A DNA stretch of 64,000 bases, from positions 3,038,001 through 3,102,000 of the forward strand of contig NZ_CP109596.1 of NCBI RefSeq assembly GCF_036327755.1. The letters run 5' to 3'. The stretch's first letter is position 1; each line of letters opens with the position of its first letter. The notes beneath the pieces were generated by a model, which worked only from the letters and a program-made list of their open reading frames with translations, was not told the origin of the DNA and did not search any database. Origin of the DNA: Nocardia sp. NBC_01503 (GTDB taxonomy: Bacteria; Actinomycetota; Actinomycetes; Mycobacteriales; Mycobacteriaceae). Below are positions 33,641-42,505 of the stretch, piece by piece. A program made the position numbers and the translations under genes.

Positions 33641-34666
33641 CTACGACACCAGCGTCGAGCGATGATGCAGCGAGTCACCCAGACTCGACAGCGGCTCGGC
33701 GGTGGTGCCGTTTCGATAGGCCAGCAACTCAGCCGCGATCGACACCGCGGTCTCGGCGGGGGTGCGCGCTCCCAGGTCCAATCCGGCCGGGGCATGTAGC
33801 CGTGAGAGCGTCTCGTCATCGAAACCGCCCGCCTGCAGCGCCTCCATCCGATGCGCGTTCGCGGCGCGGGATCCCAGTGCGGCAAGGAATCCCAGCTCGG
33901 GTAGTCGCAGTGCGATGGTCAATAGCGGAATCTCGAACTTGGCATCATGCGAGAGCACCACAACCGCTGTGCTGGAATCGATCTCACCCGCCGCCGCGAT
34001 GGTGTTCAGATAGCGGTGCGGCCAATCCACCACCACCTCGCAGCCGGGATAGGCATCGGCATTGGCGAAGGTCGGGCGGGCATCGCAGACCGTCACCCGA
34101 TACCCGATCAGTCGCGCCTGAATGGCCAGCGCACCCGCGATCGCGTTCGCGCCCACAATGATCAGCCGCGGCGGACGGGTGAACGAGGAGACGAATACAT
34201 CCGAATCCGGCAGCGATACCAGCTCGGTACCGTGCTTGCGATCGGTGATCAGATGCTGGCCGATCACATCCGGATCCGAATGCCACACCACCGTGAATAC
34301 CGTGACCTGCCGCTGCGCCGCGATATCGGCCGCCACATCCGGGAATTCGGGAAAATGCCTGCGCGAGAACGGTTCGGTGAATACATCCAGGGTGCCGCCG
34401 CAATCCATACCGGCATCCAAACCGCTACCGGGAGTGAAGCGATTCAGGCCCCGGCGGCCGGTGCGCGCCGCCTCCACCGCGGCCTCGTAGGCGGCGGCCT
34501 CCGCACAACCCGCCGATACCGAACCGAAGGCCCGGCCCTCCGCATCGACCACCATGGCCGCGCCGATCGGAAGCGGAGTGGAACCGACGGTCCGTACCAG
34601 GGTGGCAAGTCCGCCGGTCCGCCCGCTGTGCCACACCCGTAGAAGGTCGTCGACGATATCGCGCAT
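33641..34666 (-). CDS. xdhC: XdhC-family molybdenum cofactor insertion/sulfuration protein
   Basis: 341 residues. The XdhC/CoxI N-terminal domain (LATLVRTVGSTPLPIGAAMV, SVSAGCAEAAAYEAA) is followed by the Rossmann C-terminal domain (PRLIIVGANAIAGALAIQA, VTVCDARPTF). XdhC binds Moco and aids its sulfuration before insertion into xanthine dehydrogenase; the target is probably the enzyme at 41681-45291. ATG 34666 is preceded by GGGAG. It starts 13 bases after the nucleotidyltransferase gene, forming a Moco maturation operon. Confidence 0.88.
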   Translation of the reverse strand: MRDIVDDLLRVWHSGRTGGLATLVRTVGSTPLPIGAAMVVDAEGRAFGSVSAGCAEAAAYEAAVEAARTGRRGLNRFTPGSGLDAGMDCGGTLDVFTEPFSRRHFPEFPDVAADIAAQRQVTVFTVVWHSDPDVIGQHLITDRKHGTELVSLPDSDVFVSSFTRPPRLIIVGANAIAGALAIQARLIGYRVTVCDARPTFANADAYPGCEVVVDWPHRYLNTIAAAGEIDSSTAVVVLSHDAKFEIPLLTIALRLPELGFLAALGSRAANAHRMEALQAGGFDDETLSRLHAPAGLDLGARTPAETAVSIAAELLAYRNGTTAEPLSSLGDSLHHRSTLVS

Positions 34667-34679
34667 CACTAGCTCCCGA

Positions 34680-35435
34680 TCACCGTGTGCCGCACGGGTA
34701 ATCCCGATCGATACCCGTCGCAAGGTCATCACACGTGACGCACACCATATCGGGTCGGCCGCGCAAATAAGTCCCCGCCCCATAATTTCCCGATGCGTTC
34801 GCCGTCACGTCGGCCCAATGTCCCCGGCCGAGTATCACCGGATGTCCCGGGGTATTTCCGAAATAGGCGCGTGCCAAACCACTCTCACTTGTCCGCGCGG
34901 CGGCGATCACCCGCCGCACCACCTCCGGGCCGACATCCGGGGTATCCACCGGCATGATCGCGACATACTCCGGTGGTGCGCTCGGTTCGTCGATATTCCC
35001 TTCGCGGGAATTCCCGGCAGGGGAAATCCGCGCCGCAATATTCCGGTCCGCAGCAATCCCTTCGGCAAGCTCATGATCCGCATGTCGTGCGCGGGATTTC
35101 GCCGATCCGACGCTGGCCACCGCGGCCAATCCAGCCCGCAGTGAAGCACTCACACCGGTCGCCCAATCCGCCGCCCACACCGGATGCGCGCCCGCCGGCA
35201 CCGGGATGCGAGGGGTTTGCGACACGAGCCACGTTGGGGCCGAACCGGTTTCCCGCTCCACGCTGGCCGGGCCGGTCGCGCCCAGCACCACGAAGACCCG
35301 CGCACAGCCGCCGGCCCGCAGCGCGTGCACCGCCGTACGCAGCCATGCGCCGTCCTCGGCCAGGGCTTTCGGCATGCCGTAGCGGGTGCCTGCGCCCGCC
35401 GCCAGCACCAGGCCATCGCAGCGTTCGGGGGTCAT
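34680..35435 (-). CDS. MobA/MocA-like molybdenum cofactor nucleotidyltransferase
   Basis: 251 residues. The NTP-binding start GLVLAAGAGTRYGMPKAL is the MobA/MocA signature, and ADWATGVSASLRAGL and MPVDTPDVGPEVV (metal-binding Asp) follow. It likely adds CMP (or GMP) to molybdopterin, giving the dinucleotide cofactor used by the xanthine dehydrogenase family. Between residues about 109 and 156 a polar stretch (SAKSRARHADHELAEGIAAD onward) is inserted where relatives go directly from the SLRAGL helix to the D-x-P strand. First gene of an operon with xdhC. Confidence 0.83.
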   Translation of the reverse strand: MTPERCDGLVLAAGAGTRYGMPKALAEDGAWLRTAVHALRAGGCARVFVVLGATGPASVERETGSAPTWLVSQTPRIPVPAGAHPVWAADWATGVSASLRAGLAAVASVGSAKSRARHADHELAEGIAADRNIAARISPAGNSREGNIDEPSAPPEYVAIMPVDTPDVGPEVVRRVIAAARTSESGLARAYFGNTPGHPVILGRGHWADVTANASGNYGAGTYLRGRPDMVCVTCDDLATGIDRDYPCGTR

Positions 35436-35501
35436 GCAGGGCAGGGTAGCCGCGCGCGATGATCTTCGCCCCTCGAGTGGCGGGCGTGGTTGCCATGACC
35501 G

Positions 35502-36023
35502 ATGCTGGAGGTGATGACGGAGAACCGGATCGGCCTCGACGAATTCGCCGCCCTTCCCGAGACGGCGGCGGTGGAACTACTGCTGACCTGCTGCTCCTCG
35601 CCCGCCTGGGCGCGGGCCGTGGCCGCGCGCAGACCCTTCGCGAGCATCGAGGACCTGCTGCGCGCCGCCGATATCGAACTCGGCGAGCTCTCCGAAACCG
35701 AGATCGATCTCGGACTCGCCGGACACCCGCGCATCGGCGACCGGCCGGACAGCGCGAACTCCGCGCGCGAACAGGCCGGTATGGCCACCGCTGATGCGCG
35801 GGTGCGTACCGCGATCGCCGACGGGAACCGGGAATACGAGGCAAAATTCGGTCAGGTGTATCTCGTCTGCGCCACCGGGCGGTCACCGCAGGAGCTCCTG
35901 CGGACGCTCACCGCTCGACTCGGGAACGAACCGGCTACCGAAAGGCGCATCGTGCGAGAGGAATTGGCGAAGATCAACCGAATCCGGTTGCGGCGCTTGC
36001 TGGCTGCCGGGGACGTCGCATGA
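35502..36023 (+). CDS. uraD: OHCU decarboxylase (urate degradation)
   Basis: 173 residues. It decarboxylates 2-oxo-4-hydroxy-4-carboxy-5-ureidoimidazoline to S-allantoin. The hallmark is AGHPRIGD with the catalytic His, plus SAREQAG and FGQVYLVCATGRSPQELL. The start may be ATG 35502 or ATG 35514; a GGAGG lies just before the latter but very close to it. Its stop overlaps the HIU hydrolase start (ATGA). Divergent from the Moco genes with a 66-base shared promoter region. Confidence 0.9.
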   Translation: MLEVMTENRIGLDEFAALPETAAVELLLTCCSSPAWARAVAARRPFASIEDLLRAADIELGELSETEIDLGLAGHPRIGDRPDSANSAREQAGMATADARVRTAIADGNREYEAKFGQVYLVCATGRSPQELLRTLTARLGNEPATERRIVREELAKINRIRLRRLLAAGDVA

Positions 36024-36337
36024 GCTCCCTGAGTACCCATGTACTGGACGCGGTGCACGGCACACCCGCGGCAGCCGTCACTGTGACGCTTTTCGATTGG
36101 AGCGGAGCCGAATTGGCCTCCGCGGTCACCGACGGCGACGGCCGGATCGGCGACCTCGCCGAACTAGCGCCCGGCGACTATCGGCTGCGCTTCGATACCG
36201 GAACCTGGTTCACCGCACAGGGTGTCGATGCCTTCTACCCCGAGGTGAGCATCGCCTTCAGCGTCACCGGGGAGCGGCACTACCATGTGCCGCTACTGCT
36301 CTCACCCTTCGCCTTCTCCACCTACCGAGGCAGTTGA
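36020..36337 (+). CDS. uraH: 5-hydroxyisourate hydrolase (transthyretin-like)
   Basis: 105 residues. STHVLDAVHGTPA at the start and the C-terminal YRGS signature are diagnostic for HIU hydrolases; the catalytic His pair (in THVLD and RHYHVPLL) is present. It opens the ring of 5-hydroxyisourate, the step before OHCU decarboxylase. No uricase gene is in the window, so the HIU must come from an enzyme encoded elsewhere. Coupled by overlap to the preceding gene. Confidence 0.93.
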   Translation: MSSLSTHVLDAVHGTPAAAVTVTLFDWSGAELASAVTDGDGRIGDLAELAPGDYRLRFDTGTWFTAQGVDAFYPEVSIAFSVTGERHYHVPLLLSPFAFSTYRGS

Positions 36338-36341
36338 TTCC

Positions 36342-37712
36342 ATGAGCGATGCGGCTGATCCCACCCTGGTCATCGACGGCTGCGCCATCGCCACCGTGGA
36401 CGCGACCGGCACCGAGTACCGCGACGGACATATCGTGGTGCGCGGCAACCGAATCGAAGCCGTCGGCGGCGGGCCCGCACCCGAGACGCCCGGGGCCACC
36501 CGCATCGACGGCCGGGGGTGCCTGCTCACGCCCGGTCTGGTCAATACCCACCACCACCTCTACCAGTGGGTGACGCGCGGCCTGGTCCCCGACGCCACGC
36601 TCTTCGAATGGCTCACCACGCTGTACCCCATCTGGGCGGGTATCGACGCGGACGCCACCCGTATCGCCGCCACCGGCGGGCTCGCCTCGCTGGCGCGCAG
36701 CGGCTGCACCACGACCACCGATCACCACTACGTCTTCCCGCGCGATGCCGGTGATCTGCTCGCCGCCGAAATCGACGCCGCCGCACAGGTCGGACTGCGC
36801 TTCCACCCCTGCCGCGGTTCGATGGACCTGGGCCGCAGCGCGGGCGGACTGCCGCCCGACTCGGTGATCGAAACCCTCGACGACATTCTCACCGCCAGCG
36901 CGGACGCGGTATCGCGCCATCACGACGACTCCTTCGACTCCATGCTGCGCATCGCGCTCGCGCCCTGCTCGCCGTTCTCGGTCTCGGCCGACCTGCTGCG
37001 CGAATCCGCCCTGCTGGCAAGGGAACTCGGGGTGCGACTGCATACCCATGTCGCCGAAACCCTCGACGAACAGCAGTACTGCCTCGCGACGCACGGTGTC
37101 ACGCCCGCCGAATACCTGGAGAAACTCGGCTGGATCGGCCCCGACGTCTGGTGGGCGCACGCCATCCACCTCGATGACACCGCCATCGGAACCATGGCGC
37201 GCAGCGGGACCGGCGTGGCGCACTGCCCCACCTCCAACGGGCGCCTCGGCGCCGGAATAGCCCGCACCGCCGACCTGCTCGCCGCCGGGGTCGCGGTCGG
37301 TCTCGGCGTGGACGGCGCGGCCAGCAATGAGGCCAGCTCCCTCATCGAGGAACCCCGCAACGCGCTCTTCTTCGCCCGCCAGCGCGGCGGACCCCAATCC
37401 CTGTCCGTGCGAACGGCTCTCGATATGGCAACGATGGGCGGTGCCCGAATCCTGGGCCGCGACACCGAAATCGGCTCCCTGGAAGCCGGCAAACTCGCCG
37501 ATCTCGCCCTCTGGAACCTCTCCACCCCCGCCCACGCGGGTATCGAAGACCCCGTCACCGCCCTCATCCTCGGCTCCGCGCCCCCACTCGCGGCACTGGT
37601 GGTGAATGGCCGAATCGTGGTGCGCCACGGCAATATTCAGACCATCGACGAAGACGCCGTCGGTCGGGACGTGGCGCGTACGCAAGCCGCACTGGTAGCC
37701 AAGGCGGGTTAG
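36342..37712 (+). CDS. 8-oxoguanine deaminase-like amidohydrolase
   Basis: 456 residues, TrzA/AtzA-type amidohydrolase. Zinc ligands are seen in NTHHHLYQWVTRG, HTHVAETLDE, WAHAIHL and the catalytic Asp in GVDGAASNEASS. The segment LYPIWAGIDADATRIAATGG with GCTTTTDHHYVFP closely resembles bacterial 8-oxoguanine deaminases, which convert 8-oxoguanine to urate. This fits the operon: urate, HIU and OHCU steps. Other guanine or triazine amidohydrolases are the alternative. Starts four bases after uraH; its stop overlaps that of the convergent STAND gene. Confidence 0.85.
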   Translation: MSDAADPTLVIDGCAIATVDATGTEYRDGHIVVRGNRIEAVGGGPAPETPGATRIDGRGCLLTPGLVNTHHHLYQWVTRGLVPDATLFEWLTTLYPIWAGIDADATRIAATGGLASLARSGCTTTTDHHYVFPRDAGDLLAAEIDAAAQVGLRFHPCRGSMDLGRSAGGLPPDSVIETLDDILTASADAVSRHHDDSFDSMLRIALAPCSPFSVSADLLRESALLARELGVRLHTHVAETLDEQQYCLATHGVTPAEYLEKLGWIGPDVWWAHAIHLDDTAIGTMARSGTGVAHCPTSNGRLGAGIARTADLLAAGVAVGLGVDGAASNEASSLIEEPRNALFFARQRGGPQSLSVRTALDMATMGGARILGRDTEIGSLEAGKLADLALWNLSTPAHAGIEDPVTALILGSAPPLAALVVNGRIVVRHGNIQTIDEDAVGRDVARTQAALVAKAG

Positions 37713-40474
37713 CGGGAGTCTGTCAGCTCCACCCCCAGCGCCAGTAGATCCTCGCGCACCTGCTCCGGAATGCGGACCTGGCTTCGCGCACACCGCGATA
37801 CCGCCTGCTGCAGATCCGCGCGGACCTGTTCGGCGACCTTGACCCCCATGCTCTGGTAGCGGGCCAGCGCCTTGCCCAGGAAGTCGCAGACCCGCCACTC
37901 GGGTCCGACCTCGGAGACCAGACCGGCCAGCGCGCGCAGCGCATCGGCCTCGCCGTGCGGATCCCGATTGCGCCGGGCGATGTCCATCGAATCGGCGAAG
38001 AACTCCTGTGCCGCATCGAGATCGCGCACATCGCACGCTATCTGCCCCAGACCCCGCAGCGTATCGGCCTGCAGCAGCGCATCGGAGATATCGCCGGCGA
38101 TACCGTGCGCATCCACCAATTGCGCACGCGCGGTATCGAGATCACCGGTCTCCCTGGTGATCAGGCCCAATCCCCACAGCGACCAGCCGAGACTGTAGCG
38201 GTCGCCGATGGGCCCGGCGATCCCCAGCGCCGACAGGTAGTAGTCGTGCGCGATCTCCCACGCCCCTCGCGTGCGCTCGAGATGGCCGAGCCCGCGCAGA
38301 TTGCTGCCCTCGAATTTCGGATTGCCCAGCTGCCGGGCGATGGCCAGCGCGCCGAGATAGGCGCGACTCGCGGGATGGTAATCCCCGATATGGCGGGTGA
38401 CCTCGGCGTAGCCCCACAGTGCGCAGGCGGTGCGGAGCTGATCCCCGAGCTGGACCGCGATTATCCGTGCCTCCTCGAAACACTTGGCGGCGGTGTCGTA
38501 GTCGCAGGCTCGGCGGTGCACGGTGCCCAGCTCGTACAGGATGTCGCATTCGGTCAGCCGATCTCCGAGTCCGCGCGTGCTGTCCAAGGCGCGGACGAAC
38601 AACCAACGCGCATCCGACCAATACCCCAGCGCCGACAGATGTGAACCGAGCAGGCGCGCCAATTCGCCGGAATCCGGGGAAGAACCCGCCACTCGGATAC
38701 ACCCCAGCAGCATCTCCCGCTCGGTGGTCAGCCAATCGCGAGCCGTCGCGGCCGCCGGATCCGACTCCCGTGGCGGCGGGGTGGGAAAACTCCCCGCGAT
38801 ATCGAACGGCCTCGGCACACCTGCCGCCCGCGCGATGCCCAGACAGTGCCGCACCAGCCGAGCCATGGCCGCGACGCGCTCACTCGCCATATCCTCCAGA
38901 TCGGCCTGAGCGCGCGAAAACAACCGCGTCACATCGTGAATGCGGTACCGCACCGCCCCCGCCGAGCCCGTCGGCCGGGGCTCCCGCGTCGGCGCGCTCG
39001 GCTCCGGCAGCCGTTTCGCGCGGTCCAGGAAGCCCACCTCGGAGATGCGATGGATGAAGGTGCCCGCCGTCGGCTCCGAGACCGCGGCCATGGGCGCGAG
39101 CATGCCCGCGGTGATCTCCGGACCCGGAAACCAGCCGAGCAACCGGACCACCCGCCGCAGCTCCGGGTCGGGCAGCCGCTGATACGACAATTCGAAAGCG
39201 GCACGCAGGGTTTCGCCCTCCGCGGCGAACCGGTCCAGAATGTGATCCGCCACCGACTCCGAGCCCGCCCGATCGTCCGGCGCCTGCCGCAAACCCTCTG
39301 CCAGACTGTCGAATTCGGCGGCCAGGGCCGTCAGTACATCCTCGCCACCGTGCGCGATCTGCCCGGCGATCAACCGGATCGCGAGCGGTAACCGGCCCGC
39401 CGTATCCAGAATCCGCCGCACCGCGCCCACATCGTAATCGGTTGGCAGATGGCTCAATTCGAGGAAGAACTCCTCCGCCTCCGCCATGGTCATCGGATCC
39501 AGCTGTAACGGTGCGGCCGCGCCGGCCAGCCCGGTCAACCGCCGCCGGCTGGTAATGAGCACCAGACAATCCCGGGCACGCGGCAAGAGCGGAAGCACAT
39601 GCTGGCTGTCCAACGCGTTGTCGAACACGATCAGCACCCGGTGGCCGCGTATCTCATCGCGCCAGCGGTGCCCGCGCCGCTCCACGCCACCGTCGATGGT
39701 CTCCGGCGCCACACCGATCTTCAACAGCAACTGCTCCAACACATCCGCCGCGCTGCGCGGGGTCCGCCCGGCGGTGTGACCGTGCAGATCCTCCCAGATC
39801 AGACCGTCCGGATAACGTTCGGCATGCGCGTCCACCACACACCGCACCAGCGCCGTCTTACCGATTCCCGCCAGCCCGTTCACCACATGCACCGAGGGCC
39901 CGTCATGCTCGAGATGCCGCTCGATCCGCTGCCGCAACTCCGCCACCTGCCGCTCACGACCGACGAACCGAACCATTTCGCCGGGCACCGCGCCACCCGC
40001 CATCCGCGGCAGCGTCGTACATCGTCGCGCCAGCTCGGTACGGAAAGCCGCCCGATCCGTCCAGGGCATACACTCCAAATCCGCGGTGTCCACCAACTGA
40101 TCCCAGCTGGTCCGATAGATGGTCGCCAGCAGGCGCAGCGCGTCCACCGTCGGCCGCGGCCGACTCCGCCCCGCCCCGCGCATCCCCGGCCACGCCTCGT
40201 ACTCCGAAATCCGTGCGGCCTTCATGGGTGCGGAAGCCTTTCCGGTCAGCCGATTGAACTCCTCCGCCACCTCCTGCTGCGTAAGCTCGTTCGCCAGTCG
40301 CCAGGCCTTACGCGGCCGGCACCCCCGCTGCCGCAACTCCGCCGCCAGCGGTTCGAGTAACTCGTTCTCCCGCAAACCGATTCGGCGTAGAATTCCGCGC
40401 AGTTGTTTGCGCGTATCGGCTCCGACATCGTGCCCATGACCGTCCGGGCCCTCGGATTCACCGTTTCGTGACAC
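37709..40474 (-). CDS. XRE-NB-ARC-TPR regulator (STAND NTPase)
   Basis: 921 residues. An XRE-like HTH region (about 55-125, ELTQQEVAEEFNRL and RPTVDALRLLATIY) is followed by an NB-ARC ATPase: Walker A G200LAGIGKT, Walker B VLIVFDNA (280-287), TSRRRLTG and GRLPLA (360). A winged helix with the MHD-like IHD follows, then tetratricopeptide repeats (about 600-900). It is a signal-transduction ATPase that should switch from an ADP-bound to an ATP-bound oligomer. Fused HTH suggests a transcriptional output. GTG 40474 follows AGGAGG by six bases and is preferred over an upstream ATG. Divergent from three small genes across TCCTTG boxes. Confidence 0.87.
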   Translation of the reverse strand: MSRNGESEGPDGHGHDVGADTRKQLRGILRRIGLRENELLEPLAAELRQRGCRPRKAWRLANELTQQEVAEEFNRLTGKASAPMKAARISEYEAWPGMRGAGRSRPRPTVDALRLLATIYRTSWDQLVDTADLECMPWTDRAAFRTELARRCTTLPRMAGGAVPGEMVRFVGRERQVAELRQRIERHLEHDGPSVHVVNGLAGIGKTALVRCVVDAHAERYPDGLIWEDLHGHTAGRTPRSAADVLEQLLLKIGVAPETIDGGVERRGHRWRDEIRGHRVLIVFDNALDSQHVLPLLPRARDCLVLITSRRRLTGLAGAAAPLQLDPMTMAEAEEFFLELSHLPTDYDVGAVRRILDTAGRLPLAIRLIAGQIAHGGEDVLTALAAEFDSLAEGLRQAPDDRAGSESVADHILDRFAAEGETLRAAFELSYQRLPDPELRRVVRLLGWFPGPEITAGMLAPMAAVSEPTAGTFIHRISEVGFLDRAKRLPEPSAPTREPRPTGSAGAVRYRIHDVTRLFSRAQADLEDMASERVAAMARLVRHCLGIARAAGVPRPFDIAGSFPTPPPRESDPAAATARDWLTTEREMLLGCIRVAGSSPDSGELARLLGSHLSALGYWSDARWLFVRALDSTRGLGDRLTECDILYELGTVHRRACDYDTAAKCFEEARIIAVQLGDQLRTACALWGYAEVTRHIGDYHPASRAYLGALAIARQLGNPKFEGSNLRGLGHLERTRGAWEIAHDYYLSALGIAGPIGDRYSLGWSLWGLGLITRETGDLDTARAQLVDAHGIAGDISDALLQADTLRGLGQIACDVRDLDAAQEFFADSMDIARRNRDPHGEADALRALAGLVSEVGPEWRVCDFLGKALARYQSMGVKVAEQVRADLQQAVSRCARSQVRIPEQVREDLLALGVELTDSR

Positions 40475-40530
40475 GGTGCGCCTCCTGTATCCAGCGAACA
40501 CCCGTAGTCGGCCGCCCGCGCTGGGATGTT

Positions 40531-40605
40531 TCCTTGGTACCGCGCCGATTTCACCTGGTCAAGGAAGCGTGACACGCCAAGGAATCCCGAGAATCCTTGG
40601 GATTC
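40531..40605. promoter_or_regulatory. Four TCCTTG boxes between the STAND regulator and the small-gene cassette
   Basis: TCCTTG occurs at 40531 and 40594 and its complement CAAGGA at 40560 and 40578. The last box lies in a perfect 6-3-6 palindrome GAATCC-TTG-GGATTC (40591-40605). The 216-base gap has no gene, so it likely holds both promoters and the operator of the STAND protein. Confidence 0.5.
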
Positions 40606-40690
40606 AGTACGAACCGCGGAATCGCGAAGATTGATTCATCAACCGGATCCGGATTGGGGACAGATCCAGACGGCGGTAAGGAATGGATCA

Positions 40691-41056
40691 ATGACGAAAA
40701 CTGCATCGGACTGGCTTATTGCCGGTAACGGCGCTCACGAGGCTGCCTTCCGTATCGATGAGCCCGGCCCACACCATGGACAGTGGGTGCTCTCGTACCT
40801 GCCGGGCCAACGGCTCACGCGTGAGCAAGCATACGCGGGAGTCGCGCTCGCCGAGCTCATCATCGGCGGATTCGATTGCCCGGTAACGAAATTCGAGCAG
40901 GAAATGGCCTCGATGCATGCCGAGGTGCTGGGCATGGAGCTGGTGGACATCATGCTCAGGCTTGCGCTACGGGATCCGGAGACCCGTCGCAGAGAGCAAG
41001 CCCGCTGGATCTCCATCCGTGGCCGCCGGAGCGGAAGCTGCGGGGCACGGCGATGA
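40691..41056 (+). CDS. Small hypothetical protein, first gene of the cassette facing the STAND regulator
   Basis: 121 residues, no recognised family. An N-terminal alpha/beta part (DWLIAGNGAHEAAFRIDEPG, WVLSYLPGQRLTREQAYAGV) is followed by a helical part with LVDIMLRLALRDPETRRREQ. No membrane segment, so it is probably cytoplasmic. ATG 40691 has AAGGA upstream. Its stop overlaps the next start (ATGA), so the two are translationally coupled. It may sense or relay a signal to the divergent STAND protein; that is a guess from position. Confidence 0.65.
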   Translation: MTKTASDWLIAGNGAHEAAFRIDEPGPHHGQWVLSYLPGQRLTREQAYAGVALAELIIGGFDCPVTKFEQEMASMHAEVLGMELVDIMLRLALRDPETRRREQARWISIRGRRSGSCGARR

Positions 41057-41304
41057 TCTTCGATAGCGGGCCCTTCGTGCTGCTGGTGCCGATGCCGCGC
41101 TTCCATGCCGGATGGTTCGCCGGAACCTTCATCGCCGTAATCGGATTCGCGGTGATCGTCATGTTGGTGGTCGCCGGCGGCTGCGGGCGAACCGTATCGA
41201 CCGAGCCGGGGCCCGTCGATGCGTCGCAGACCGTGATCGCGGGCAATTGCTCGCCATTCTGTGGGACTTCGACCAGCGTTCCGGTCGAATTGCCGAAGGG
41301 GTGA
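41053..41304 (+). CDS. Small single-pass membrane protein of the cassette
   Basis: 83 residues. One membrane helix (about 20-42, WFAGTFIAVIGFAVIVMLVV) is followed by an outer tail with CG, then NCSPFC, so an extracytoplasmic disulfide is possible. The cysteine after the helix is not in a standard lipobox. Coupled to the preceding gene by ATGA. Unrecognised. Confidence 0.6.
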   Translation: MIFDSGPFVLLVPMPRFHAGWFAGTFIAVIGFAVIVMLVVAGGCGRTVSTEPGPVDASQTVIAGNCSPFCGTSTSVPVELPKG

Positions 41305-41356
41305 GTCCTCATATCGGTTTACGAAATCTCCGCCCGACATGACCAATGGAGTTCAC

Positions 41357-41563
41357 ATGTCCACCCACAACCGCCAACCGGAAGGGACCGGACCACCTCG
41401 TCCGGCGATCCACCCGGTATTCGCCCTCGTCATCAGCGTGGGGCTGGCCGTCGGCACCGGGTTGCTCGCCGACTGGCCCGCCGCGGTGACCGTCTTTGTC
41501 ACCACGCTCGGAGTATTCGGGGCGAACGAAAGGAGGAGATCATCGGGTACTGAGGAAGAGTAA
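41357..41563 (+). CDS. Small membrane protein of the cassette
   Basis: 68 residues with one long or two short hydrophobic segments (about 20-55, HPVFALVISVGLAVGTGLLA and AAVTVFVTTLGVFGA) and a charged C-terminus. ATG 41357 has GGAG six bases upstream; an earlier ATG at 41339 does not. Unrecognised. Third gene of the cassette; the xanthine dehydrogenase genes follow after 117 bases. Confidence 0.55.
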   Translation: MSTHNRQPEGTGPPRPAIHPVFALVISVGLAVGTGLLADWPAAVTVFVTTLGVFGANERRRSSGTEEE

Positions 41564-41680
41564 CCATTACGAAACAGGCGCGGGGGTGGTCGCAATCTCC
41601 GCGCAACTCGTGGCTCGTAGGGTGGAGGGCGGGTCGTGACCGGCTGGCGCGGGGAGCGGCCTCGCAGGTGAGAGCGGGTG

Positions 41681-42505
41681 ATGACGATGGATTTGGATAC
41701 GGTTCGGGAAGTGGTGCGGGCCCGGGAGCGGGCCGATCTGGGTGGGCTGAGGGCGGGGACGGCGGTATTGGCCGGGGGGACGTGGCTGTACTCCGAACCG
41801 CAGCCGGGGGTGGAGCGGCTGATCGATATCACGGGGTTGGGCTGGACGCCGCTCACCATTGACGAGGCGGGGCTGGAAATCGCCGCTACCTGCACACTCC
41901 AGGAATTGGCGGCGGGGCGGTACCCGCCGGAGTGGGATGCGACGCGACTGTTCGAACAGGGCTGCGGGGCGCTGGTCGCCTCGCACAAGATCCGTCGGAC
42001 CGCGACCGTGGGCGGCAATATCTGTCTGGGGTTGCCCGCGGGCGCGGTACTCGCCGCCCTGACGGCATTGGGTGGATTCGGGCTGGTCTGGGGTTCGCGA
42101 GCCGATCAGTGGATTCCCCTGTCGCACTTCGTGACCGGAGTGGGGGAGACCCTGCTCATACCCGGTGAGGTACTGCGGGCGATTCGGATTCCGGAGTCGA
42201 ATCTGCGCTCGCGCACCGCATTCCGCAAGATCGCGCTCACGCCGCTGGGGCGTTCGGGTGCGGTGGTCATGGGCCGACTCGATCCCGACGGCGGGTGCGT
42301 GATCACCATCAGCGCCGCGACCGTACGGCCCACGGTGCTGGAATTTCGCGCCATGCCGAGCGCTGGCGAACTATCGGCAAAGATCGCGGAGCTGGAGCGC
42401 GACCTCTGGTACGACGATCCGCACGGTGCGCCCGACTGGCGACGGCATGTGACCGGACTGCTCGCCGCCGAGGTCGCCGCCGAACTGGTGGGTGATCGGT
42501 CATGA
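41681..42505 (+). CDS. Xanthine dehydrogenase family FAD-binding subunit
   Basis: 274 residues. The FAD-binding motif is present as AVLAGGTWLYSEPQPG, and the second FAD segment as RTATVGGNICLGLPAGAVLAAL; the C-terminal CO-dehydrogenase flavoprotein domain follows. It passes electrons from the iron-sulfur clusters of its partner to FAD and NAD or another acceptor. ATG 41681 is chosen with AGGTGAG upstream; GTG 41678 and ATG 41687 are possible. The stop overlaps the next start (ATGA). Confidence 0.88.
   Translation: MTMDLDTVREVVRARERADLGGLRAGTAVLAGGTWLYSEPQPGVERLIDITGLGWTPLTIDEAGLEIAATCTLQELAAGRYPPEWDATRLFEQGCGALVASHKIRRTATVGGNICLGLPAGAVLAALTALGGFGLVWGSRADQWIPLSHFVTGVGETLLIPGEVLRAIRIPESNLRSRTAFRKIALTPLGRSGAVVMGRLDPDGGCVITISAATVRPTVLEFRAMPSAGELSAKIAELERDLWYDDPHGAPDWRRHVTGLLAAEVAAELVGDRS

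Noticed and set aside
37709..41563. Calling the STAND gene and its neighbours an anti-phage system
   Set aside because: The XRE domain and TPRs fit a transcriptional regulator equally well, no nuclease, TIR or other effector domain is visible, and no mobile genes surround it. Kept only as an open possibility.
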